DNA of 64,000 nucleotides, from contig NZ_JAYGIL010000010.1 of assembly GCF_034931025.1 (NCBI RefSeq), positions 62,001 to 126,000 on the forward strand, in the 5' to 3' direction. Under the pieces are notes generated by a model. The model did no database searches and had not been told where the DNA came from. It was given only the letters and a program-made list of their open reading frames with translations. Each line of letters opens with the position of its first letter. Position 1 is the stretch's first letter. The stretch comes from Arcicella gelida. GTDB lineage: Bacteria; Bacteroidota; Bacteroidia; Cytophagales; Spirosomataceae. Below, piece after piece: positions 16,850 through 26,036 of this stretch. Both the position numbers and the translations under genes were made by a program.

Positions 16850-18235
16850 ATGAAAAAGCACAAAAACGATAAAAATAATAGCAATACAGAGAAAGAAACC
16901 AATGTTGTCAGGCTTATTCGCAAGGCAAATCGTTTGGTAGAAGGGAAATATAGATTTGACATTTGGGAAATGCGAGTTTTTACTAAAATGTTAATGAAAA
17001 TTCATCGAGACGATGAAGATTTTAAAGTATATCGAATTTACCTACACGAAGTAATTCAGGATTTTGAATTACAAGAAGACGGACATTCCTATAAATACCT
17101 CAAACAAGGAGCAGAACGCCTTGGAAGACGAGAAATAAGAGTATTGATGGATACTCCAGATGGAAAAATGGAACTCTTCACACATATAGCCACAGGCGTT
17201 AAAAGCTTTGTAGAAGAAAAATCAGCCAAATATTTAGATATTTCTTTTCATCCAGACATGAAACCTTTCTTGCTTCAATTGCAAAGCCAGTTTTTGATGT
17301 ATGATGTAAGAAATATTTTGAAGTTGCAAAGTTCGTTCTCCATCAGAATTTACGAATTGTTGAAACAATACGAAACGATAGGGAAGAGGCAAATTAAAAT
17401 TCAGGAATTGAAAGAAATGCTGGATGTAGTAGATAAATATCCACTTTATGGCAATTTTAAACAAAGAGTCATAGTAAAAGCACAAGAAGACCTTGAAGAA
17501 TTTACTGATATAAAATTTACTTTCGACGAAGTAAAGACAGGAAGAGCGGTTACAGCCTTAACTTTTTGGATAACGCCGAATAAAAACAAGCAAGACGTGG
17601 GAAAAATGTTATACTTCCCAGAAATTGCCGAAGAAATTAGTACAGATGGTGAATTGGATGATTTACTGAATGTGACCAAAAATTGGGAAGGAATGACCAA
17701 ATCTTTATTGGAACAATGGATTAATATTTATGGGATGGAAGCTGTAAGACAGGAAATCAGTAAAACCAATAAATTGATTCTTGAAGGTAAGAATATTCAT
17801 AACCCAATTGGCTTTGTTACTTGGGCTTTACAAAATCCAAATGTATTGAAAGGAACAAATACTGTTCAGATTTCACCAGTTGTTCCAAATACTGAATTGA
17901 AATTAAAGAGTAAAGAAATTGAAAAATATTGGAAAGGAGAGTTTAATCAATGGTTTTTAGATTATTTACAACAGCTTGCCATTGCGTCTAAGCATGAAGT
18001 ATTTCATGGAGTTGTGGAAGAATTAAGAAGTTTATATTCTGAAAAACTATTTTCAAATCTATTTCTTCACAAAGACGGTTCTGTGAATGAAGAAGCATTA
18101 AACAGTTCGGTAGGAGTGAAGCTTTTAGAAAAAGAGAATAGAACGAAAGAATCAGTTTTTACAGATTGGTTTTTTGAAAGATTTCAGCAAAAAATTACTT
18201 TGCAAAGAAATGGAGCTTGGGAGGTTTTGGTCTGA
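16850..18235 (+). CDS. Replication initiation protein (Rep_3/RepB superfamily)
   Basis: A 461-residue plasmid initiator. Residues ~15-235 match the Rep_3 winged-helix pair, beginning VRLIRKANRLVEGKYRFDIW and including LKLQSSFSIRIYELLKQYE, the usual second winged helix. The C-terminal ~220 residues are longer than in small plasmid Reps and have no recognised domain. The start is the ATG at 16850, directly after the iterons. It would bind those iterons, open the origin and recruit host replisome proteins. Together with parAB this identifies the DNA as an extrachromosomal or secondary replicon. A terminator closes the gene. Confidence 0.9.
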   Translation: MKKHKNDKNNSNTEKETNVVRLIRKANRLVEGKYRFDIWEMRVFTKMLMKIHRDDEDFKVYRIYLHEVIQDFELQEDGHSYKYLKQGAERLGRREIRVLMDTPDGKMELFTHIATGVKSFVEEKSAKYLDISFHPDMKPFLLQLQSQFLMYDVRNILKLQSSFSIRIYELLKQYETIGKRQIKIQELKEMLDVVDKYPLYGNFKQRVIVKAQEDLEEFTDIKFTFDEVKTGRAVTALTFWITPNKNKQDVGKMLYFPEIAEEISTDGELDDLLNVTKNWEGMTKSLLEQWINIYGMEAVRQEISKTNKLILEGKNIHNPIGFVTWALQNPNVLKGTNTVQISPVVPNTELKLKSKEIEKYWKGEFNQWFLDYLQQLAIASKHEVFHGVVEELRSLYSEKLFSNLFLHKDGSVNEEALNSSVGVKLLEKENRTKESVFTDWFFERFQQKITLQRNGAWEVLV

Positions 18236-18265
18236 GACTATAAATGATATTACAAAATGGATTTT

Positions 18266-18290
18266 AAAGGGACTTTTAAGTCCCTTTTTT
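18266..18290 (+). terminator. Intrinsic terminator of rep
   Basis: AAAGGGACTT (18266-18275) pairs with AAGTCCCTTT (18278-18287) and runs into T6. Confidence 0.85.
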
Positions 18291-18467
18291 ATTGCATTAT
18301 TACCGATGCTCTAACTAAATTATTGATTTAGTTATAATAATTCATGTTTTATTTTTATTTGATAAGATTTTGTACTACTTTCATTCTTTTATTGTATCAT
18401 TTTGATTCTTTGTAAACATTAGCCCATTACATTGCTCTATTTCAAAATATCCATTAACAATTTCTCT

Positions 18468-20093
18468 ATGAAAAAAATATTTATCACACTGCTACTCATT
18501 AGCTCGGTAGCTGTTGCGTTTTTTGCTTTCAAGCCCAAAAAACAGAAGAAACCAAATATTGTTTTTATCATGTCTGATGATCACGCTTATCAAGCTATCT
18601 CAGCTTATGATAAACGCCTGACACAAACGCCCAACATTGATAGAATCGCTAATGAGGGAATGCTTTTTACTAATGCTTGCGTTACCAATTCAATTTGTGC
18701 TCCTTCTCGTGCAGTAATTCTTACGGGAAAGCACAGCCATATCAATGGAAAAATTGATAATTATTTTCCTTTCGATAGCACCAATATTACTTTCCCGCAA
18801 ATTCTTCAAGCAAATGGCTATCAGACAGCCATGTTTGGAAAATTACATTTCGGTAATAATCCAAAAGGCTTTGATGAATTTCAGATTTTACCAGACCAAG
18901 GCGACTATTACAATCCAGACATTATTACCAAAAAGGAAGGTAAAAAGAAACTATTGGGTTATGTAACCGATATTATTACAGATTTAACAATCAATTGGCT
19001 CAAAAATGAAAGAGATGAAGATAAGCCATTTTTTCTTGCGTATCTGCACAAAGCACCACACCGTGAATGGTTGCCTGCTGAACGCCATTTCAAAGAATAT
19101 TTGAATAAAACTTTTCCTGAACCAGCTACTCTTTTTGATAATTATGAGGGTAGGGGTAGAGCTTCCAAAGAAGCAGAAATGAATTTGCTTACGCACATGA
19201 ATTGGGCTGGAGATTCGAAAGTATTTCCAGAAAATATGCAAAAGTTGGGCATTAAAGAATCGCATCCTTATGATATTCGTTTTTATAACAGTACTGTTGG
19301 GCGTATGAACCCAGAGCAACGAAAAACTTGGGATGAAGCCTACGGGAAAATGAATGAGGAATTTGTTAAAAAGTTTCCTTCAATGAGCGAAAAAGAGAAA
19401 ATGCAATGGCGCTATCAAAGATACATGCAAGATTATTTGGGATGTATAGCTTCGGTAGATGAAGGTGTAGGACAGGTGCTAGACTTTTTAAAACAAAATA
19501 ACTTAGAAGAAAACACAATTGTGGTTTATACTTCAGATCAAGGTTTTTATTTGGGTGAACATGGTTGGTTTGATAAGCGTTTTATCTTCGATGAATCGTT
19601 CAAAACGCCACTTTTGGTGAAATGGCCAACAGCTATCAAACCAGGCACTAAAAATACACAAATGGTACAGAACCTCGACTTTGCACAAACGTTCCTTGAG
19701 GCGGCAGGAATTAAAGCCCCAAGCGATATGCAAGGCGAAAGCTTGATACCGATTTTTAAAGGAAATGGCAAAAACTTCAGAGATGCCGCCTACTATCATT
19801 ATTACGAATACCCCAGTGTTCATATGGTGAAACGCCATTATGGTATCGTAACCGAAAAATATAAGCTTATTCACTTTTATTATGACATTGATGAATGGGA
19901 ATTATATGACCGTACCAACGATAAAAACGAAATGAAAAATGTTTATAATGATCCTAAGTATGCAGCAGTAAAGAAAGAATTACATCAAAAATTGGCTCAA
20001 TTACGTATAAAGTACAAAGATTCGGAAACACTTGATAAGAAGTATATTGAGAAGTATAAAGAGCTAGAAGCGAATGGAAAGATTTTTAGATAG
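18468..20093 (+). CDS. Sulfatase (S1 family, formylglycine-dependent)
   Basis: A 541-residue exported arylsulfatase-like enzyme that removes sulfate esters from carbohydrates. After an N-terminal hydrophobic signal, NIVFIMSDDHAYQA supplies the metal-binding aspartates. The CAPSR motif, with C77 matured to formylglycine, is followed by TGKHSHING. YTSDQGFYLGEHGWFDKR is the second metal-site block. The C-terminal half holds the DLYDRTNDKNE-type sulfatase ending (here WELYDRTNDKNEMKN). The ATG at 18468 is preferred over the TTG-like upstream extension at 18432. The sequence resembles N-acetylglucosamine/uronate sulfatases of subgroup S1_11, but the substrate is not certain. No sulfatase-maturing enzyme is in the window. 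Confidence 0.9.
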   Translation: MKKIFITLLLISSVAVAFFAFKPKKQKKPNIVFIMSDDHAYQAISAYDKRLTQTPNIDRIANEGMLFTNACVTNSICAPSRAVILTGKHSHINGKIDNYFPFDSTNITFPQILQANGYQTAMFGKLHFGNNPKGFDEFQILPDQGDYYNPDIITKKEGKKKLLGYVTDIITDLTINWLKNERDEDKPFFLAYLHKAPHREWLPAERHFKEYLNKTFPEPATLFDNYEGRGRASKEAEMNLLTHMNWAGDSKVFPENMQKLGIKESHPYDIRFYNSTVGRMNPEQRKTWDEAYGKMNEEFVKKFPSMSEKEKMQWRYQRYMQDYLGCIASVDEGVGQVLDFLKQNNLEENTIVVYTSDQGFYLGEHGWFDKRFIFDESFKTPLLVKWPTAIKPGTKNTQMVQNLDFAQTFLEAAGIKAPSDMQGESLIPIFKGNGKNFRDAAYYHYYEYPSVHMVKRHYGIVTEKYKLIHFYYDIDEWELYDRTNDKNEMKNVYNDPKYAAVKKELHQKLAQLRIKYKDSETLDKKYIEKYKELEANGKIFR

Positions 20094-20110
20094 AAATTGA
20101 CTAAGTGAAA

Positions 20111-20141
20111 TACGGCTAATTAAAATGATTAATTAGCCGTA
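20111..20141. terminator. Hairpin after the sulfatase gene
   Basis: TACGGCTAATTAA (20111-20123) pairs perfectly with 20129-20141 around AATGA. No T-run follows, so termination is possible but not certain. Confidence 0.45.
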
Positions 20142-20248
20142 AAACTATCATATTAGTTTATAAGTACTGAGCTTATTGCCGTTATTATACTTATTCCTTG
20201 TCCATGACAGTACATGAATGTTTACAGACAATGATTGTATTTTTTTTG

Positions 20249-20272
20249 TGTTAAAATAATATTATTTTAACA
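20249..20272. promoter_or_regulatory. 24-bp perfect palindrome before the ECF sigma gene
   Basis: TGTTAAAATAAT (20249-20260) is followed directly by its exact reverse complement to 20272, 28 bp before the sigma-factor ATG. The gap-free AT-rich palindrome could be an operator or a terminator-like cruciform. Confidence 0.45.
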
Positions 20273-20300
20273 AGATTAGATTACTTATCTGATGTAAAGC

Positions 20301-20870
20301 ATGGATTCCGAGCAAATAGAAACCAATATATGGGAAGCCTTTAAGAAAGGAGATGAAAAAGCGTACTCATTGATTTATAAGCAAAACGTGGGTGCGATGT
20401 ATCGTTATGGAATGAGCCTTTCTTCACTTTCTTCGTACTTTGTGTTTGATTGTATTCATGATGTTTTTACTGAAATTTGGGATAAAAGAAACAGTATTGT
20501 TACACCCAATAGTATTCGTGCTTATTTGCTAAGAGCCTTAAAAAATAGAATGCAAAATCAACTTCTTCGAAAAGAAAGTAAGTATATGGCTTTGAATGAA
20601 GGAGATTTTGATGAATTGTGGGACGAAGCCATTTCTGAAGAAACCACTCTACTTAATAATGTTGATGGTTTTTCGAAAGAAGAATTAGTGAATAAATTAA
20701 TTAGCGAATTGCCACCACGCCAACAAGAAGCACTTCGATTGAGATTTGTAGAAGATTTAGAATACAACGAAGTGGCTAATGTGATGAGTATCAACCGACA
20801 ATCAGCACAAAATTTAGTGGTTCGTGCCGTAGAAAAGTTAAGAAAATCATTGCCGATGCTAAAATTATAA
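20301..20870 (+). CDS. RNA polymerase sigma-70 factor, ECF subfamily
   Basis: A 189-residue ECF sigma factor. Sigma region 2 is at about 20-90 (KAYSLIYKQNVGAMYRYGMS, then FDCIHDVFTEIWDKR). Region 4 is at about 125-180 (LPPRQQEALRLRFVEDLEYN, ending in an HTH with NRQSAQNLVVRAVEKLRKS). FecR follows after 80 bp and a TonB receptor with an STN domain comes next. This is the standard layout of a cell-surface signalling cascade in which substrate binding outside releases the sigma factor inside. It probably drives the receptor and GH106 genes. Confidence 0.95.
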   Translation: MDSEQIETNIWEAFKKGDEKAYSLIYKQNVGAMYRYGMSLSSLSSYFVFDCIHDVFTEIWDKRNSIVTPNSIRAYLLRALKNRMQNQLLRKESKYMALNEGDFDELWDEAISEETTLLNNVDGFSKEELVNKLISELPPRQQEALRLRFVEDLEYNEVANVMSINRQSAQNLVVRAVEKLRKSLPMLKL

Positions 20871-20950
20871 TTTTTTTAATGTTTTTTTAGATTATAGTGA
20901 GTATATAATAATAAAGCCTGTGTCTATTTTGTAAAATAGTAACATAACAG

Positions 20951-22030
20951 ATGGCTAATAATTATATACTATATTCGGTTTCAGATTTTTTAATTGATGA
21001 TGTTTTCGTGACGCATCAATTAAATCCAAATCAGGAAAGTAAGCTATTTTGGCAAACTTGGCTGGAGAGTAATCCCACAAATAAAAGAGAGTACCTAGAA
21101 GCAACAAAAATTATTGGCACAATTCAAATGGGGCTTAAAACCTATGAATCGAATAATATTTCTGTTGAAGCCAAAAACTATATATTTTCTAGAATTCAGG
21201 AAACCAATAAGCAAAAAACTTCTTTTGCTAATATTCTGAAATTATCGTCTTCTGTTGTTTGGTCTGGAGCAGCCATCATCATCATGCTCATTGGCTTAGT
21301 CTATTTTTCCTTACAAAATACAGCTTATCATAAAAATTTGGCGACTTTACACAAAGCGCATATCGAGCAAGTAAATAAACTTGATAAACCTGTCTTAATT
21401 CATCTGCCCGACGGTTCGGCGGTTTTATTGGCACCCAAAAGTAAAATTACGTATCCCGAAAATTTTGAAAAAGATAGAAGGCTAGTCATTCTATCAGGCG
21501 AAGCAACCTTCGATATTTCAAAAGACCCTACTAAACCATTTTTAGTCATGGCAAATGAAGTAACGACTAAAGTATTGGGTACGAGATTCAATGTAAAAGC
21601 CTTCGACGATATGAAAGATGTGGTAGTTTCTGTTCAAGAAGGAAAAGTAAGTGTTTTTAAAAACCTAAACGAACGTAAAAAAGAAAATACCTTAAAAGGT
21701 GTGGTATTACTACCCAATCAGCAAGCCATTTTTGATAGAACTACAGATCAATATGATAAAAAATTAATCACTACGCCCATTATTGTTAATTCCAAAGGGG
21801 TTTCTTTTGAATTTAATGAAGCGCCGCTAAACGAAGTATTCAAAAGAATTGAGTTGGCTTATGGAATTGAGATTGTCTATAATGAAGCTCTTTTGGCAGA
21901 ATGCCAAGTAACGGGAGCGTTTGAAAATGAGAGTCTTTTCCAAAAACTAGACATCATCACCAACATTATTGGAGGGTCGTATGAAGTATTGGAAGGAAAA
22001 ATTTTAATTAATGCTAAAGGATGTAAGTAA
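20951..22030 (+). CDS. FecR family anti-sigma factor
   Basis: A 359-residue inner-membrane regulator. The cytoplasmic N-terminal ~90 residues bind the sigma factor. One membrane helix is at about 98-115 (AAIIIMLIGLVYFSL). The periplasmic FecR domain (LPDGSAVLLAPKSKITYP through TTKVLGTRFNVKAF) and a C-terminal DUF4974/STN-like domain (FNEAPLNEVFKRIELAYGIE) follow. It relays the state of the STN-containing receptor downstream to the ECF sigma factor just upstream. Length and domain order are typical. A short palindrome CTATTTTGTAAAATAG lies at 20924-20939, just before the start. Confidence 0.95.
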   Translation: MANNYILYSVSDFLIDDVFVTHQLNPNQESKLFWQTWLESNPTNKREYLEATKIIGTIQMGLKTYESNNISVEAKNYIFSRIQETNKQKTSFANILKLSSSVVWSGAAIIIMLIGLVYFSLQNTAYHKNLATLHKAHIEQVNKLDKPVLIHLPDGSAVLLAPKSKITYPENFEKDRRLVILSGEATFDISKDPTKPFLVMANEVTTKVLGTRFNVKAFDDMKDVVVSVQEGKVSVFKNLNERKKENTLKGVVLLPNQQAIFDRTTDQYDKKLITTPIIVNSKGVSFEFNEAPLNEVFKRIELAYGIEIVYNEALLAECQVTGAFENESLFQKLDIITNIIGGSYEVLEGKILINAKGCK

Positions 22031-22289
22031 TTATGAGTTTTGAATTATGAAATAGTGTACGAGGGATTGTAAAAATTATTGATTTGTGATTTCGGAATTG
22101 TGATAAAATAAATTTCCAAAAGTATTTGATAATGTTGAAATCAGACATTCGAAATTACAAATCCAAAATAGCTTTTAAACTTTTGTACAGCACCGATTTT
22201 AAATAAAATGCTGATTATCAATGTGCAGATTAATAATTAGCCAATTATTAAAAAACAATTCAAGTAAATAAAGTATCAGTAAAAAGTAA

Positions 22290-22365
22290 GAGCCAGAAGG
22301 TGTGCAGACCTACTGGCTCAGAAAGTCCCCACTTTATACAACATCCTGAAAAGTGTTGATGGGGA
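22290..22365 (+). promoter_or_regulatory. Structured 5' leader of the TonB receptor gene
   Basis: The 381-bp gap before the receptor is non-coding. It contains two consecutive hairpins: GAGCCAGAAGGT (22290-22301) with ACCTACTGGCTC (22308-22319; one mismatch), and TCCCCA pairing with TGGGGA about 30 bases later. It is probably within the mRNA leader. No known riboswitch was recognised. Confidence 0.4.
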
Positions 22366-22411
22366 TTGTTGTGTTCAAAGTTTAGCAAAATCAAACAAAA
22401 CAGTCAAATGT

Positions 22412-25400
22412 ATGAAAAAAAATCATGATTTATTAATCCAATGTATGAAAATTTCGTTGGTTCAACTTTTTATTACACTATCTTTTATCGGCATTAGCAT
22501 GGCAAAAGATGTAGAAGCGCAAGAAATACTGAACAAAAAAGTAAGTGTTCAATCCAGCGAAGAGAAGTTAAAGAATGTACTTGTCCAGATAGAGAAATCC
22601 GCTAATGTAAGATTCTTCTATAGTCCACAATCAATTAAGTCAGAACAAAGAGTATCTTTTAAAAGCCAAAATGAAATACTTTCATCAGCACTTGACAGGT
22701 TACTCAAACCTTTAAATATTGATTATCAACTAAGTGGTAATCAGATTATACTGAAACAAAAAGAGAATAATGCCATTCCCATCGAGTACAAAAAAATAGC
22801 AGAGGATATTAATCAAAATAATACTTTACCCGTTAAACAAGTTGTAGAAGGAACGATTGTTAACGAAAAAAACGAGCCACTAACAGGCGTAACCGTCCTG
22901 TTAAAAGGAACGCAACAAGGTACGGTCACTGATTCAAAAGGACAATATAGCATTGAAGTGCCCAACGGAAATGCGGTACTTGTTTTTTCGTTCATCGGTT
23001 TTTATTCGCAAGAAATAAAAGTTGGTACGCAAGCAAATATTAGCTTGACTTTAAAAGAAAACGTAGCGGCTTTGGAGGAAGTAATCGTAACGGGTGTTTT
23101 TGATAAACGTACTCGTATGGAATCTTCAGTAGCTATTTCTACTTTGAGTGCCAAACAATTTGATAAACTAGCCATCAGCAGTGCGGCAGATTTATTGAAA
23201 AATATTCCTGGGGTTTTTGTTAACACATCATTGGGAGAAATCCGAAATACTGTTTATTCTCGTGGCGTTTCAGTTGGGTCAAACGATGGGGCTTCTGGTT
23301 ATTATTACGTTTCTATGCAAGAAGACGGTTTACCAGTAACTAACGCAACTTTTGGTAATTATGGGCCAGACTATTTTCTTCGTACCGATGCTACTTTAGG
23401 AAAATTAGAAGCTGTACGTGGTGGAACTGCCTCAATTTTAGGGAATAACGCTCCGGGTGGAATTTTCAATTATGTTTCAAAAACAGGAGGAACAGCATTT
23501 GCGGGCGAAGTACGTGCCAAATATGGTTTGGAAGGAAATGGTAAAAATCCTTTCTATCGTACAGATGTTAATTTTGGAGGTCCATTGAATTTTGATAAAT
23601 CTTTGACGTACAACATCGGGGGTTTTTATCGCCAAGCGGATGGAGCAAGGTATCCGGGTTATCCAATGAACAATGGTGGTCAAGTAAAAGCGAATTTGGT
23701 GAAAATTTACAAAAGCGGTACGCTAAAATTTTATGCTAAATACCTAAACGACCACAACGCATGGTTTGAGTTTTTACCTACAATTGGTTTTACAAATCCT
23801 ACTTTACCAGCAGGCGTAACGCAAACGAATACAGTATTAATTCCGTCGGTACAAGCTGATTTTACGATTAATGATACGGGTCAAAAAGTACATTTTGATT
23901 CAAGAGATAAAATTCACTCAACCGATAAATCTATCGGTTTGAACTGGGAGCAAAGTATTGGCGAAGGTTTAACCATTGAAAACAAAGCAAGATATTCTGA
24001 TAAAAGTTCAGTTTGGAATACCACTGCTGTAGCATATCCATTTGCGGCAGATGGTTTGGTTTTCTATGCTATTCCGGGGCTTTTGGGTCAGTTTGGTACT
24101 TATTCTTATAAAGATTTGGCTTCTGGAACACAATTTGGTTCTATCACCCAAGCTCCCAATATTGTTAATGGCAATTTTGCAGGCTTCAATTTTATAGATA
24201 ACGGTAGCAATTTCCCGGGGGCTTCTATCCAGAAAAACTCATTGTATTTCAATCCATTGTTTTATTCAGAAAATAAAATGAAGGAGTTTATCGACCAGTT
24301 TACGATTACTAAAAAATTGAAAGATATGAGTTTTACAGGAGGTTTGTTTTATGCTAATTCAAATTTGGATAGAATGAACTCAACAGATGCTGGTATTGCG
24401 TTTTCTCAAATGACTTCGCCACGCCCAACACTTACAGCCATTACTTTGGCGGGTTTTGATGGCAATACTTATCAAATCACTAATCCTAATGGTGTGATTG
24501 GTGGTTCAGGAAAAAGCGTTGCTGTAAACGTTATTACAGCAAGCCAGCAACAAACAGCTTTGTTTTTTGGACATAACTGGACGCTTAGTTCTGCTTTAAA
24601 TTTTGACTGGGGCATTCGTTATGAAAAAGTTGCTTATTCTGGAACAAATCAAATTGCTACATCAACACCTTCAAGTACTGGAGGAACAGATGGAAACCCT
24701 TTAACTTTTTATGATAATTCGAGCGGAAAAATTACAGCAAAATATAGTTACGATAACCTAAGTGTGAACACTTTCTCTTTCTCTGGAGGCTTAAATTATA
24801 AATTTACTGATGAGCAAGCTGTCTATGGACGCTTTTCACAAGGCAGTAAAGCACCAGATTTAGATATGTTTGTTACGGTGAATACCGCTTTTGGAGCAGC
24901 CAATTTAAACCCAATTGCCCAAAAAATTCAGCAATTAGAAATTGGCTATAAAGTAAAATCTGGGAGTACTAATTTATTTGTAACGCCATTTTACAGTATC
25001 CTAAGTAATGTTCCTCAACAAGTACAAGGTCAAGAAACCGTAGATTTATCGTCAACATACAACACACCAGTATTGTATAATAAATTTACAACGATGGGAG
25101 TGGAGATTGAAGCAAATCATAGTTTCACTAAAAACCTAAGTCTTCGTGCGGTGGCTACTTTCCAATCTTCTAAAGCAACAGAATATAAAACTTGGATTTT
25201 GGGTGCAAATGGAAAAGCAGATGACAAAATACAGGATTTTTCTGGTAACGAAACCGATAATAATGCCAGCGTGATTATCAGAATTTCGCCAACTTATACG
25301 AAAGGAAACTTCTATTCATCACTTGATTTTTCTTACATGGGCAAACGTGCAGCCAACGTAGCCAATACTTTTTCTTTGCCAGCATTTAGCCAATCGAATT

Positions 25401-25627
25401 TGAATTTGGGCTATAACCTAAACGCAAAATGGCAATTACAGGCTAATATCAATAATATCTTTAACCAAAATGGCGTAATGGGCTGGTCGGCACCAGGTGG
25501 ATTCCCTGCCGCTTTAGACAGACAAGGCTTTACAAAAGCACAGTTAGAGGCAAATCCAAATGTTGTTTACTCAACTTTAAGTTTACCTCCAAGAGCATAT
25601 TTCTTGACGGCTACATTTAAGTTTTAG
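22412..25627 (+). CDS. TonB-dependent receptor with STN and carboxypeptidase-like domains
   Basis: A 1071-residue outer-membrane transporter. After the signal peptide come an STN domain (about 50-110, VRFFYSPQSIKSEQRVSFKS), a CarboxypepD_reg-like domain (about 145-215, VEGTIVNEKNEPLTGVTVLL), a TonB-box-like link (LEEVIVTGVFDK), the plug (LLKNIPGVFVNTSLGEIRN) and a C-terminal beta barrel ending in phenylalanine. The STN domain contacts FecR, so the protein both imports and signals. No SusD gene follows, so it is not a classical SusC/SusD pair. The GH106 gene downstream suggests a rhamnose-containing oligosaccharide as ligand; that is inference. Confidence 0.93.
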   Translation: MKKNHDLLIQCMKISLVQLFITLSFIGISMAKDVEAQEILNKKVSVQSSEEKLKNVLVQIEKSANVRFFYSPQSIKSEQRVSFKSQNEILSSALDRLLKPLNIDYQLSGNQIILKQKENNAIPIEYKKIAEDINQNNTLPVKQVVEGTIVNEKNEPLTGVTVLLKGTQQGTVTDSKGQYSIEVPNGNAVLVFSFIGFYSQEIKVGTQANISLTLKENVAALEEVIVTGVFDKRTRMESSVAISTLSAKQFDKLAISSAADLLKNIPGVFVNTSLGEIRNTVYSRGVSVGSNDGASGYYYVSMQEDGLPVTNATFGNYGPDYFLRTDATLGKLEAVRGGTASILGNNAPGGIFNYVSKTGGTAFAGEVRAKYGLEGNGKNPFYRTDVNFGGPLNFDKSLTYNIGGFYRQADGARYPGYPMNNGGQVKANLVKIYKSGTLKFYAKYLNDHNAWFEFLPTIGFTNPTLPAGVTQTNTVLIPSVQADFTINDTGQKVHFDSRDKIHSTDKSIGLNWEQSIGEGLTIENKARYSDKSSVWNTTAVAYPFAADGLVFYAIPGLLGQFGTYSYKDLASGTQFGSITQAPNIVNGNFAGFNFIDNGSNFPGASIQKNSLYFNPLFYSENKMKEFIDQFTITKKLKDMSFTGGLFYANSNLDRMNSTDAGIAFSQMTSPRPTLTAITLAGFDGNTYQITNPNGVIGGSGKSVAVNVITASQQQTALFFGHNWTLSSALNFDWGIRYEKVAYSGTNQIATSTPSSTGGTDGNPLTFYDNSSGKITAKYSYDNLSVNTFSFSGGLNYKFTDEQAVYGRFSQGSKAPDLDMFVTVNTAFGAANLNPIAQKIQQLEIGYKVKSGSTNLFVTPFYSILSNVPQQVQGQETVDLSSTYNTPVLYNKFTTMGVEIEANHSFTKNLSLRAVATFQSSKATEYKTWILGANGKADDKIQDFSGNETDNNASVIIRISPTYTKGNFYSSLDFSYMGKRAANVANTFSLPAFSQSNLNLGYNLNAKWQLQANINNIFNQNGVMGWSAPGGFPAALDRQGFTKAQLEANPNVVYSTLSLPPRAYFLTATFKF

Positions 25628-25632
25628 TTCAG

Positions 25633-25675
25633 CTTTTCTCTGTTATTGAAGTAAAAAAACATTAGCAGAGAAAAG
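25633..25675 (+). other. Hairpin between TonB receptor and Dabb genes
   Basis: CTTTTCTCTG (25633-25642) pairs perfectly with CAGAGAAAAG (25666-25675) over a 23-base loop, with no T-run. It could attenuate transcription or stabilise the receptor mRNA. Confidence 0.4.
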
Positions 25676-25711
25676 ACCAAAGATGTATTACATTTTTTTA
25701 ATATATAATCT

Positions 25712-26008
25712 ATGATACGACATTCAGTAATTCTCAAACTCAAAGACGGCATAAGTACTGCTGAAAAACAAGCATTTTTTAAAGCAGTGGACACATTAGT
25801 CAACATCGAAGGCGTTCAAAAATTTGAAGTACTCAAGCAAATCAGTCCCAAAAACCATTTTGAATATGGTATTTCAATGGAATTCGATACTACTGAACAG
25901 TATAATTTTTATTCAAATCATCCAAGCCATGTACACTTTGTAGAGAATTACTGGATGAAATCAGTTGCTGATTTTTTAGAAATAGATTATGAGATGAATG
26001 AATTGTAA
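25712..26008 (+). CDS. Dabb family (stress-responsive A/B barrel) protein
   Basis: A 98-residue ferredoxin-like A/B-barrel protein. It opens with MIRHSVILKLKDGISTAEKQ and contains the family's NHFEYGISMEFDTTEQYNFY and HPSHVHFVENYW blocks. No signal peptide is evident. Members form homodimers and some bind or transform small aromatic or polyketide compounds. In Bacteroidota they are frequently placed beside sugar-degrading genes without a proven role. GH106 starts 28 bp downstream, so the two are probably co-transcribed. Confidence 0.85.
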   Translation: MIRHSVILKLKDGISTAEKQAFFKAVDTLVNIEGVQKFEVLKQISPKNHFEYGISMEFDTTEQYNFYSNHPSHVHFVENYWMKSVADFLEIDYEMNEL

Positions 26009-26036
26009 ATCAATAGTTTATTAATATTCAAAAATA

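Noticed and set aside
22412..25627. Classical SusC of a SusC/SusD pair
   Set aside because: It has an STN domain and sits behind sigma/FecR, and the next gene is a small Dabb protein rather than SusD.
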